DNA of 64,000 nucleotides from Fluviicola sp. (GTDB lineage: Bacteria; Bacteroidota; Bacteroidia; Flavobacteriales_D; Crocinitomicaceae). Location: contig JARWZO010000019.1 in NCBI GenBank assembly GCA_029866325.1, forward strand, positions 62,001 to 126,000, given 5' to 3'. This document shows, piece by piece, positions 55,757-62,974 of the stretch (its first letter is position 1; every line of letters starts with the position of its first letter). The notes under the pieces were generated by a model, which saw only the letters and a list, made by a program, of their open reading frames with translations, was not told where the DNA came from and ran no database searches. The position numbers and the translations under genes are program-made.

Positions 55757-55828
55757 GTAGGTTAGTTCAGTGGTAGAACGTTCGGCTCTTCACCCGAATG
55801 GACGTAGGTTCGAGCCCTACACCTATCT
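55756..55828 (+). tRNA. tRNA with 8-nt anticodon loop (possible quadruplet CUUC)
   Basis: It folds fully: acceptor GGTAGGT/ACCTATC (7 pairs, one G-T), D stem GTTC/GAAC with loop AGTGGTA, anticodon stem TTCGG/CCGAA, variable TGGAC, T stem GTAGG/CCTAC with loop TTCGAGC. The anticodon loop is CTCTTCAC, eight bases. Keeping T33 and A after the anticodon gives the four-base anticodon CTTC. The discriminator is T and no CCA is encoded. Amino acid unassigned. Confidence 0.8.
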
Positions 55829-55833
55829 CGGAT

Positions 55834-55905
55834 TCTGATATAGCTCAGTGGTAGAGCGTCCGGCTCTGGACCGGATGGACACAGGTTCGAGCCCTGTTAT
55901 CAGAA
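55834..55905 (+). tRNA. tRNA-like gene, anticodon CUG (Gln?)
   Basis: Acceptor TCTGATA/TATCAGA is fully paired; D stem GCTC/GAGC; anticodon stem TCCGG/CCGGA with 7-nt loop CTCTGGA gives anticodon CTG; T stem ACAGG/CCTGT with loop TTCGAGC. The T1-A72 pair is compatible with some tRNA-Gln. It shares D loop, variable loop and T loop with the tRNA just upstream, 5 nt away, so they are duplicates with different anticodon arms. The position after the anticodon is G, not A, so charging identity is uncertain. Confidence 0.8.
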
Positions 55906-55930
55906 CAAACGGCAGACAAAAAACTGCCAC

Positions 55931-56056
55931 TAACACGGGTTTGGCAAAAGTGGCGGTTCAGTGCTCCGCAGACACATTTGTGGTTAATCAAAGTTTGGTT
56001 CTCCGCGTCAACATTTGTGGTGAAAATCGCCACCTTCGCCAAGCCCAAAAACGTTA
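55931..56056 (+). repeat. attC-like element 2 (126 nt)
   Basis: Nearly identical to element 1 (a few substitutions, including AAGCCCAAAAACGTTA at the right end, which weakens the outer stem). TGCCACTAA just before and including its left end is the exact complement of TTAGTGGCA at the start of cassette 2. Crossover is inferred at 56053|56054. Confidence 0.8.
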
Positions 56057-56111
56057 GCAGTAAGCGTAAGACAGACCACCAACAAACTTACGAATGACAT
56101 CAAAACTGTTA

Positions 56112-57035
56112 TTATCCGACAACAAGAACAACTTTACCATTGACACCACCAGCCGAGACAAAATCTTGTGCTTTTGCAGCTTCTTCCAATTTGAAAGTTT
56201 TTGCAACAAAGGGTTTTAATTTTCCTTCACTAACCAAAGTCAATCCATATTCCAAACTTTTTGCCGACAAATTAGATGAAATAAATCGGGCATCGACATT
56301 GTATTTTTCTGCCAACTCTGCTGACGGCATACCAGCAATACTTAATAATTTACCGCCTGACTTTAATACTTCAAAAAGTTTAGCTTGTGTTTCGCCACCT
56401 GCACAATCTGCAACCAAATCAACATCTTTAATAAGAGTGGACACGTCTTGTGTTTTGTAATCAATCACTTCATCTGCACCAAGACTTTTAACTAACTCGA
56501 CTCCTTTTCCTGATGCTGTTGCAATTACATAAAGACCTTTGTTTTTGGCAAGTTGTAACATTGTTGCTCCAACCGAACCAGCAGCACCTTGAATTAAAAC
56601 TTTTTGACCTTTTTCTAATTTACCTTCGGTAAACAAAATAGTTTGTGCAGTACCAATATTTACTGCCAATGAAGTGGCCTCTTCAAATGAAATGTTTTTT
56701 GGTTTCAATGAAACAAAATTCTCGTTTGCTACAACATATTCAGCATAAGCATTTCCCATAGTTGCAACTATCACTTCATCACCAACCTTGCATCGAGTAA
56801 CGCCAGTTCCAACAGCAATAATAATTCCTGACGCATCTAAACCCGGAGTAAAAGGCAATTTAACAGGTCGCATTTTTTGCATATATCCCATTCGTATTTT
56901 CATATCTAAAGTATTAATGCTGGCGGCTTTAACTTGAATTAAAACTTCATTTTCACTTTTAATCTCGGGGGTTGAAATTTGCACCAAGTTTATTACTTCT
57001 GAGCCTCCAAAGGCATTGTATTGTATTGCTTTCAT
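56112..57035 (-). CDS. Cassette 3: NADP-dependent quinone-oxidoreductase-like MDR enzyme
   Basis: A 307-aa medium-chain dehydrogenase/reductase without zinc sites. It has GGSEVINLVQISTPEI, the conserved GLDASGIIIAVGTGV, the NADP-binding AAGSVGATMLQLAKN and the YGLTL end. Likely reduces quinones or enones. It is oriented against the array, in line with three further genes starting at 58747. Confidence 0.9.
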   Translation of the reverse strand: MKAIQYNAFGGSEVINLVQISTPEIKSENEVLIQVKAASINTLDMKIRMGYMQKMRPVKLPFTPGLDASGIIIAVGTGVTRCKVGDEVIVATMGNAYAEYVVANENFVSLKPKNISFEEATSLAVNIGTAQTILFTEGKLEKGQKVLIQGAAGSVGATMLQLAKNKGLYVIATASGKGVELVKSLGADEVIDYKTQDVSTLIKDVDLVADCAGGETQAKLFEVLKSGGKLLSIAGMPSAELAEKYNVDARFISSNLSAKSLEYGLTLVSEGKLKPFVAKTFKLEEAAKAQDFVSAGGVNGKVVLVVG

Positions 57036-57047
57036 GTATTTGATTTT

Positions 57048-57932
57048 TTATTGTTTATTAAAAAAGATTATCATGTCATCGCTTAATTCTTCACAGCCTT
57101 TTCCAAAACTAAAAAAGCCATGTGCCGCACCATCATAAATTTTGAACTCAATATCTTTGAATTTTTTACCAATATGTTCTGCCCAAATTTTTGAAGAACG
57201 TAATAATTTATCATTACCTGCACCTACGACAAACAAAGGTGGTAAATTTTCAATATGTTCAAAATCCATCGGAAACAATGGAATATTAGGTGTTGCAGTA
57301 TTTTCCACATACACTTTACTAAATAGTTTGGCACTCGGAAAACCATCTTCAATCCAAGACATTCTATCATTTACACCAAAAATATCTACAACACTTTTGA
57401 TTTTTGGTAAATCATTTACGTCAACCGTATCAAGCATTTTTAATAATTCAGGATTTGAAATGTAAATACCTAACATCATTGCCAAATTACCACCAGCCGA
57501 ATCGCCAATTAAATGTATAGTTGAATATTGAGGGTAATTTTTCTTAATCCAAACCAGCGCCTTTACTAATGAGCGCAACAAATACGGGTGTTGCTGCTCA
57601 GGTGCTAACGGATAATCAAGGCTAAAAATGGGATAACCTTCATTTGAAAATTTCGTTAACGGTTTTGAATAGAAATTACCTTTGCTTCCTGCAACCCAAG
57701 CACCACCGTGAATGTGAACAATCGCAATTTGTTTTTGGCTTTCCTTATTCGGAGCAATGAAATCCAACTTTTCATTTTTTAGACTTCCATAAGAAAACTC
57801 TTTTACAATGATACTGTCAGGATATTTTTTCCCACCAATTTTAGCTATTAAAGGCATCATCATATTTCGCCAAAAGAAAACACCTGCTTTATTTCCAAAA
57901 GTTATTTTTACTTGATTTTGTGTTTGTGACAT
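57048..57932 (-). CDS. Cassette 3: alpha/beta hydrolase (HSL-type esterase)
   Basis: A 294-aa esterase/lipase. HIHGGAWVAGSKG is the HGGA oxyanion motif; the nucleophile elbow is GDSAGGNLAMML; the catalytic acid is in PLFVVGAGNDKLL and the His in YDGAAHGFFSF. No signal peptide. 12 bp upstream of the oxidoreductase start, so co-transcribed. Confidence 0.92.
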   Translation of the reverse strand: MSQTQNQVKITFGNKAGVFFWRNMMMPLIAKIGGKKYPDSIIVKEFSYGSLKNEKLDFIAPNKESQKQIAIVHIHGGAWVAGSKGNFYSKPLTKFSNEGYPIFSLDYPLAPEQQHPYLLRSLVKALVWIKKNYPQYSTIHLIGDSAGGNLAMMLGIYISNPELLKMLDTVDVNDLPKIKSVVDIFGVNDRMSWIEDGFPSAKLFSKVYVENTATPNIPLFPMDFEHIENLPPLFVVGAGNDKLLRSSKIWAEHIGKKFKDIEFKIYDGAAHGFFSFGKGCEELSDDMIIFFNKQ

Positions 57933-57975
57933 TTAATTTGTTTTTTCTATTAAGGTAAATTATTTTTATACGGTT

Positions 57976-58359
57976 CTATTTTTGGTTGGAGGTTTGTTTC
58001 TTATGTGCCAAAAAACAAACTGCGATTATAACCGTTTCGGCAACTAAAGGGACAATGAAATCATTTGACCAGCCATCAGCAATGATGCTTATAATTCGCC
58101 CAAAAATAACAACAGCCATCATCAAAATTGTGGCAATAAACCAAGTTGAGTTCTTTGTTAAAACTCCAATGATCATCATGAACCCACTACCCAAAAGTAA
58201 TCCGCCTATAACTCCTCGAATCGTATTTGAGCCAAATACGCCTAAAGGTTGAAGTTGAAACATGTCAGTGTGGCTTGATTGGACAAACATGGCCAATACA
58301 CCTAAAATTATTAACGGAATTGAGAAAAACAATACCAACATTTTAATACCTGTTTTCAT
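57976..58359 (-). CDS. Cassette 3: DUF4345-like membrane protein
   Basis: A 127-aa protein with four membrane segments. The motif GSNTIRGVIGGLLLGSGFMM is typical of DUF4345-like small membrane proteins. It lies in the same - strand operon, 1 bp from the 128-aa gene. Function unknown. Confidence 0.75.
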   Translation of the reverse strand: MKTGIKMLVLFFSIPLIILGVLAMFVQSSHTDMFQLQPLGVFGSNTIRGVIGGLLLGSGFMMIIGVLTKNSTWFIATILMMAVVIFGRIISIIADGWSNDFIVPLVAETVIIAVCFLAHKKQTSNQK

Positions 58360-58360
58360 A

Positions 58361-58747
58361 TTAATTAATTTTTAAAGTTCTAGTAACCGTTTCTACTGTA
58401 TCAAGCACCTCTTCATTGAAACAAATTTTTGCTCCAATAGCATGTTCATGAATTATATTTATTAATGTTTCCAATAATCGTAACTGGTCTGGACGTTTGC
58501 GTAAACCTGCACCTACCAAAATACAATCGAATTGATTTGCTAAAAGCTCAGTCGATAATGCTTCTGAAGCATTGTTAGATGTGATGTCTATATAACACCA
58601 TTTGGCATCATAGCGCATTGCAATAAGATTATCTTTCGCAATCACTGACTGTCGGTGAATTTCGGCTGGGTCATATCCAGGAATGTTGCTGTTAAGAAAT
58701 TTTGAAGTATCAACTCCAATTAACAGTACTCTATTTTTTATATCCAT
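58361..58747 (-). CDS. Cassette 3: Rossmann-like hypothetical protein
   Basis: A 128-aa soluble protein. VLLIGVDTSKFLNSNIPGYD and FDCILVGAGLRKRPDQLRLL fit a small beta-alpha-beta fold found next to HxlR regulators in other bacteria. No catalytic site is recognised. It is the first gene of the - strand operon and diverges from hxlR. Confidence 0.7.
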   Translation of the reverse strand: MDIKNRVLLIGVDTSKFLNSNIPGYDPAEIHRQSVIAKDNLIAMRYDAKWCYIDITSNNASEALSTELLANQFDCILVGAGLRKRPDQLRLLETLINIIHEHAIGAKICFNEEVLDTVETVTRTLKIN

Positions 58748-58763
58748 AATTATTATTTTTTGC

Positions 58764-58846
58764 TTGACATTGCAAATGTAACTTACTTAGTATATATTTG
58801 CTACTTAGTAGCAATAAAATACAAGTAGTTTTTAAGATACTTACTA
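58764..58846. promoter_or_regulatory. Divergent control region with phased HxlR operator-like sites
   Basis: The 9-bp palindrome TACTTAGTA occurs at 58784-58792 and 58802-58810, exactly 18 bp apart, and a variant TACTTACTA at 58838-58846, 36 bp further. The second lies in the longer palindrome TTGCTACTTAGTAGCAA (58798-58814). A + strand promoter, TTG (58770-58772), 20 bp, TATATTTG (58793-58800), lies between the first two sites, so a bound dimer would cover it. Confidence 0.65.
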
Positions 58847-58858
58847 TAAAATCAACAC

Positions 58859-59197
58859 ATGGAAGTAAAAAATAAACAGCAAGGAATCAAGGTTGTTGGC
58901 GATGTTTTAGACATTGTTGGGGGGAAATGGCGTGGACAAATTCTTGCCCATCTTTGCGACAATCCAAAACGCTTCAACGAACTAAAAACAGTTTTAAATC
59001 GAATTACATCTTCAACGTTGACAAAAGAATTGCGTTATTTGGAAGACATAAAAATGGTTGAAAGAAAAGTAATTCAAGAAACGCCAATGGTAGTAGAATA
59101 TAGACTAACAAAACATGGAATGTCAATAAAAGACCTAATTAAAACCATAGTTGAATGGGGACTTAAACACAGAGAAATTGTATTTAAAAAGAACTAG
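58859..59197 (+). CDS. Cassette 3: HxlR family transcriptional regulator
   Basis: A 112-aa winged-helix protein. VLDIVGGKWRGQILAHLCDN, RFNELKTVLNRITSSTLTKEL, LEDIKMVERKVIQETP and VVEYRLTKHG form the typical HxlR layout. It diverges from the four-gene oxidoreductase/hydrolase operon and probably represses both. One cassette therefore carries its own control. Confidence 0.93.
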   Translation: MEVKNKQQGIKVVGDVLDIVGGKWRGQILAHLCDNPKRFNELKTVLNRITSSTLTKELRYLEDIKMVERKVIQETPMVVEYRLTKHGMSIKDLIKTIVEWGLKHREIVFKKN

Positions 59198-59227
59198 TAT
59201 GCGGACAGAAGTAAAAACGCCTACTGC

Positions 59228-59353
59228 TAACACGGGTTTGGCAAAAGTGGCGGTTCAGTGCTCCGCAGACACATTTGTGGTTAATCAAAGTTTGGTTCTC
59301 CGCATCAACATTTGTGGTGAAAATCGCCACCTTCGCCAAGCCCGAAACCGTTA
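59228..59353 (+). repeat. attC-like element 3 (126 nt)
   Basis: Almost identical to element 1. TACTGCTAA at its left end is the exact complement of TTAGCAGTA at the start of cassette 3 (56054). Right end GTTAGCGG. Crossover is inferred at 59350|59351. Confidence 0.8.
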
Positions 59354-59441
59354 GCGGTCATTGTAGAGCGCACGAAGAATATTGAACATTTGTGCCTCTA
59401 ATTCCCATTTTTCTCAAATCTATAAACCGTTATATATCGTT

Positions 59442-60035
59442 ATGAAAAACACGTCAGACATAGAAAATGCAATAGAAACCATTAGTGAAAATTATTCTCT
59501 CTTGACAGCCGACTGTAAAAGCGATTTAAAGAACTCTTGTAGATTATTAAATCTTGAAAAATTATCCATAATTGTAAAGGAAGGACAGTTTGCGGACAAA
59601 ATGTATTTTATTGTTAGTGGTTGCGTAAGAGCATTTTACCATAAAGATGACAAAGAAATTACAGATTGGTTTGCTTTTGAAGGCGATTTTATGAGTTCTA
59701 TAAACAGTTTCTATCAAAACGTATCAAGCAAACACAATATTGAATTACTTGAAGAAACTACTTTTTTAGAAATAACAAAAGAAACAATTTTCAGACTTAC
59801 AGAAAAACACCATTGTTTTGAGCGATTAGGGCGAATTGCGGTAACGAAAACAATGCTTCAACTACAAGAAAGAATAGTTTCTATTCAGTTTGAGACCGCA
59901 CAACAAAAATATGAAAGTCTGATAAATATGCGTCCTGATATCACACAAAGAGTGCCACTAACATTTATCGCATCTCATTTAGGTATAACTCTTGAAACTT
60001 TAAGCAGAATTCGTAATCCCAAAAATCGAATTTGA
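59442..60035 (+). CDS. Cassette 4: Crp/Fnr family transcriptional regulator
   Basis: About 197 aa. The cyclic-nucleotide-binding-like domain (EGQFADKMYFIVSGCVRAFY; EITDWFAFEGDFM) is followed by an HTH ending with THIASHLGIT-like TFIASHLGITLETLSRIRN. Start 59442 (MKNTSDIENAIE) is preferred; the upstream extension is weak. It probably controls the membrane genes after it. Effector unknown. Confidence 0.85.
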   Translation: MKNTSDIENAIETISENYSLLTADCKSDLKNSCRLLNLEKLSIIVKEGQFADKMYFIVSGCVRAFYHKDDKEITDWFAFEGDFMSSINSFYQNVSSKHNIELLEETTFLEITKETIFRLTEKHHCFERLGRIAVTKTMLQLQERIVSIQFETAQQKYESLINMRPDITQRVPLTFIASHLGITLETLSRIRNPKNRI

Positions 60036-60122
60036 TTTACATCAAATAGGTTTCGCTACTTTTTATAGACCTTTGCGAACCAATAAAAATGGAAATTTTA
60101 AAAAACTAACAACTAATCTATC

Positions 60123-60551
60123 ATGAAAAACACAACTATATTTAAAGTCGGTACGTTAGCTCCTGTTATACTTGGTATAATGCATCTCCTAGGTCATATA
60201 GTGTCTGGGGAATTCGATGTCAAAGACACGGGATTAATTCAAGATATGCAAAACTACAATTTACAATTCATGGGTGCACATAACGTCTTAAAATTCTACA
60301 ACGGATTCAGCATCACAATGGCTTTTTTGATTTCAGCTTTTGGTATCCAATGCTTATTGCTTACGGAGGAAATTTTACTTAATAAAAAAGCACACTATTC
60401 GTTAATCGCTATTACCGCAATTGAATTTATACTGGCTCTATTATATTTTCCAATTTTCGTGTTTAGCACTTTTCTTTTCGCAATACTTTGTTTCGTCATT
60501 GCTTTGAGAAAAAATAAAAACATTGAACAGCAAACAACAAAAATAATATGA
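60123..60551 (+). CDS. Cassette 4: small membrane protein 1
   Basis: A 142-aa protein with four membrane segments (TLAPVILGIMHLLGHIVSG; TMAFLISAFGIQCLL; YSLIAITAIEFILALLYF; FLFAILCFVIAL). It resembles the LIC_13387-like small membrane family by layout, but this is a guess. The stop overlaps the next start by 4 bp (ATGA). Confidence 0.65.
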   Translation: MKNTTIFKVGTLAPVILGIMHLLGHIVSGEFDVKDTGLIQDMQNYNLQFMGAHNVLKFYNGFSITMAFLISAFGIQCLLLTEEILLNKKAHYSLIAITAIEFILALLYFPIFVFSTFLFAILCFVIALRKNKNIEQQTTKII

Positions 60552-60946
60552 ACATAGCAATTTTAATAGCAAACATTCTGACACTTTTAGCCTTTGTAAT
60601 CCACACTTTTGTGGGAGACAAAGAGTTGAAAATAAACGCACCACAAGACCAAATAGACGACAACTTTCAAAAAATAGAAAAATGGACAATGGCAAGGTGT
60701 GGCTGGCATTGGGTTTCATTTGACTTACTTTTTGCAACAATCGGACTTGGACTGATTAACTTTACCAACCACTTTGAAAATGAAAAAACGTTGTTACAAA
60801 TACTAACAATATACTTTTTAGGCTATGCAGTGGTTTGGGCTCTGACAATTGCCATTTCAAAACAGTTTCCGAAAAATTATTTGAAACTCGGACAGTGGAT
60901 TTTACTGTTGCTCATTAGCGGACTTATTTACTTTGGAACAAATTAA
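60548..60946 (+). CDS. Cassette 4: small membrane protein 2
   Basis: A 132-aa protein with four membrane segments. The soluble turn WTMARCGWHWVSFDLLFATI has a conserved-looking W-C-x-W-H-x-x-S. Co-translated with the previous gene. Function unknown. Confidence 0.65.
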   Translation: MNIAILIANILTLLAFVIHTFVGDKELKINAPQDQIDDNFQKIEKWTMARCGWHWVSFDLLFATIGLGLINFTNHFENEKTLLQILTIYFLGYAVVWALTIAISKQFPKNYLKLGQWILLLLISGLIYFGTN

Positions 60947-60954
60947 TATGAATT

Positions 60955-61374
60955 ATGCTTAAACTAGGAGGATACATAAACATACTAATTGCAGCTGCTC
61001 ACATTATTGGGCTACTTTGGGCGGACAAAATGTTTGAAGTAACAGGCGTTGGTAACGAAATGACCAAACTTGCTCAAACTCATTCTTCTTTGCCCTATTT
61101 ATTGACGCTATTTGTTTCAGTTGTGTTTTTTATTTTTGGCTTGTACGGTCTTTCAGCTAGTAACAAATATAGAGAACTGCCATTTTTAAAGCCAGTAGTT
61201 TTTCTAATTGCGGGAATTTATTTACTGCGTGGAATTGGCGAACTCATTTTTGATTTAGAAAAACAACAAGCAAATCAATTTTGGGAAATAATCTACTCAC
61301 TAATTGCAGTTTTTATTGGACTTTTGTTCTTTATTGGTGGACTAAAAAAATGGAAGATAAATGGAGGTAAATAA
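60955..61374 (+). CDS. Cassette 4: small membrane protein 3
   Basis: A 139-aa protein with four membrane segments (INILIAAAHIIGLLWADKMF; LPYLLTLFVSVVFFIFGLYG; KPVVFLIAGIYLLRGIGELI; IYSLIAVFIGLLFFIGGL). The gene overlaps the next by 14 bp. Function unknown. Confidence 0.65.
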   Translation: MLKLGGYINILIAAAHIIGLLWADKMFEVTGVGNEMTKLAQTHSSLPYLLTLFVSVVFFIFGLYGLSASNKYRELPFLKPVVFLIAGIYLLRGIGELIFDLEKQQANQFWEIIYSLIAVFIGLLFFIGGLKKWKINGGK

Positions 61375-61753
61375 ATCAGCGTATATAAAAATATTAACAA
61401 GCATTTCAATAGTTGCTGTATTATTTCATATTTCAATTTTAATGAAAATAGTACCGTATGAAATTACTTGGGGTGGGAAGTTGAAAACGGATAACGAAAT
61501 GTATGTTTTTGAAATTATCTCTATTTTGATAAACTCATTTTTTATTTTTATGCTTTTACTTAAAGGAGATTATATAAAATCGTTTTTTAGTAAGAAATCC
61601 GTTTCAATTATTTTATGGATCTTCTTTGTAATTTTTGTTTTAAATACAATTGGTAATTTATTTGCAAAGACAACTTTTGAAAAAGGTTTTACAATTTTGA
61701 CATTAGTAAATTCAATCCTATTGTGGAAAATAAATAAAACAACGAACCGCTAA
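61361..61753 (+). CDS. Cassette 4: small membrane protein 4
   Basis: A 130-aa protein with about four membrane segments and a lysine-rich turn (LKGDYIKSFFSKKS). Its TAA stop is the TAA of the TAAC that opens the next attC-like element, as happens when a cassette gene ends in its attC. Confidence 0.65.
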   Translation: MEVNKSAYIKILTSISIVAVLFHISILMKIVPYEITWGGKLKTDNEMYVFEIISILINSFFIFMLLLKGDYIKSFFSKKSVSIILWIFFVIFVLNTIGNLFAKTTFEKGFTILTLVNSILLWKINKTTNR

Positions 61754-61779
61754 CAGCACCTACCCAAAAGTGGCGGTAC
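61751..61779 (+). repeat. Truncated attC-like element 4
   Basis: Begins TAAC and keeps CAAAAGTGGCGG from the left half of elements 1-3, but the usual right half and GTTA are missing. ACCGCTAA at its left end is complementary to TTAGCGGT at the start of cassette 4. It is a decayed or fused site. Confidence 0.65.
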
Positions 61780-61846
61780 TGTTGTTCAGTAAATTTTGTA
61801 TGTTTAGGAAGTTTAATCAATTAGAAGAACAGCAAAATTATCTCTT

Positions 61847-62377
61847 ATGATGTCAATGGATGAATTCAAAAAACTTTTTTTTCAAACGGGCGAAAACTCT
61901 AAAATAGCTGCTCTTGTAGGCATGTCTATTGGTATACTCGGCTGTATTACTTTTCTCGTAATGGGCTATAGTATTTATGGAGCAGCTGCGTTTGCATTCC
62001 TCGCAGTGTCTGGAGCATATGGTTATTATTTGAACATCAAACAAGAGGCTCGAATGAAGAGTGGTCACCCTTTGATTAAAGCAATGGAGGCTGGTAATTC
62101 TGATTACATCAAGTGGTTTTATGTCACGGTTTTAACACACAAGCAAACCATCAAAGCGGCTAATTTTAAGACGTATTATATTGATGCTTATGATGATAAA
62201 AAGAATGTTTTGGACATTGGTTTAAAGGATGAAGAGGAATGCGATCGAATGGCGGCATTATTAGCATCAAAGTTCCCGGATGCCGTTCAAGGTTTTTCAG
62301 AGGATATTCGGTTGGAGATGATCTTAAAATATAATTATAAAGGAATCAAGGATCGATATGAGCCCGCAGGTGATTGA
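61847..62377 (+). CDS. Hypothetical protein with two membrane segments
   Basis: A 176-aa protein. Two adjacent hydrophobic segments (IAALVGMSIGILGCITFLVM; YGAAAFAFLAVSGAYGYYL) precede a soluble domain of about 110 residues with TYYIDAYDDKKNVLDIGLKD. Not recognised. An ATG two codons downstream is an alternative start. Confidence 0.6.
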   Translation: MMSMDEFKKLFFQTGENSKIAALVGMSIGILGCITFLVMGYSIYGAAAFAFLAVSGAYGYYLNIKQEARMKSGHPLIKAMEAGNSDYIKWFYVTVLTHKQTIKAANFKTYYIDAYDDKKNVLDIGLKDEEECDRMAALLASKFPDAVQGFSEDIRLEMILKYNYKGIKDRYEPAGD

Positions 62378-62424
62378 CACGCAGGTGATTTTACGCAATC
62401 TATACTAAAGACCTGATTTCGATT

Positions 62425-62826
62425 GTGAAACAAGCAAAAAATAGTAATGAATTGGTTAAAGGAGATGTAAGTGAATTCATTGATTTATTTGGTAAAGATT
62501 TTAAATCGCAAAAACATAAAGTTGTGGTATCAGAACAAAGCACTCTAGATGATTCAATCAAAAATCACCTTATGATTAAAGAAGATGCAATAAAAATAGC
62601 GCAAGAATACATTGATAACAGTTTCAATATGCACGCATCTATTACAGGTCGTGCACAATATATGAATGAATGGGTAATGGATGCGAATTTACATACCGTT
62701 GACCACCCTGTTTGGATAGTGTTTGCCGAAAATCTTAAAACAGGTCCTTTTATAGATGGCGTGAATGAATATTCAATTGTTGTAAGTACCAAAACAAGAA
62801 AAGTTGAAGATGTTAGATTAACGTAA
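62425..62826 (+). CDS. Hypothetical protein with GTG start
   Basis: A 133-aa soluble protein. The C-terminal half (IKIAQEYIDNSF; HPVWIVFAENLKTGPFID; NEYSIVVSTKTRKVEDVRLT) looks like a PepSY-like or small immunity-type alpha/beta domain. The GTG at 62425 is the only reasonable start. Not recognised. Confidence 0.55.
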   Translation: MKQAKNSNELVKGDVSEFIDLFGKDFKSQKHKVVVSEQSTLDDSIKNHLMIKEDAIKIAQEYIDNSFNMHASITGRAQYMNEWVMDANLHTVDHPVWIVFAENLKTGPFIDGVNEYSIVVSTKTRKVEDVRLT

Positions 62827-62889
62827 ACTGAAACGATTTGCAAAATGGTATTTACTTTATTGTAATCGCAGAAAAATAAAACGAAATGC

Positions 62890-62960
62890 TAACATCAACT
62901 AAAAGCCACAGGCTGAACAACTTTAACCAAGAAGCCGCGTCTCCTAGTTGAGAACAGTTA
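62890..62960 (+). repeat. Possible short attC-like element 5 (71 nt)
   Basis: TAAC and GTTA ends; inner arms CAACTA / TAGTTG pair with 2- and 6-nt spacers. The size and layout fit a canonical attC. The end complementarity seen for cassettes 1-4 could not be shown for it, so confidence is low. Confidence 0.4.
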
Positions 62961-62974
62961 CACAATTGACCGGA

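Noticed and set aside
55756-55828. A normal 7-nt anticodon loop for the first cassette tRNA
   Set aside because: Any 7-nt register breaks the TTCGG/CCGAA stem; only the 8-nt loop keeps all five pairs.
54213-59353. The 126-nt repeats as CRISPR or as insertion sequences/MITEs
   Set aside because: Spacing is 1.7-3.3 kb, no transposase is present, all copies point one way, and cassette-end complementarity fits integron recombination better.
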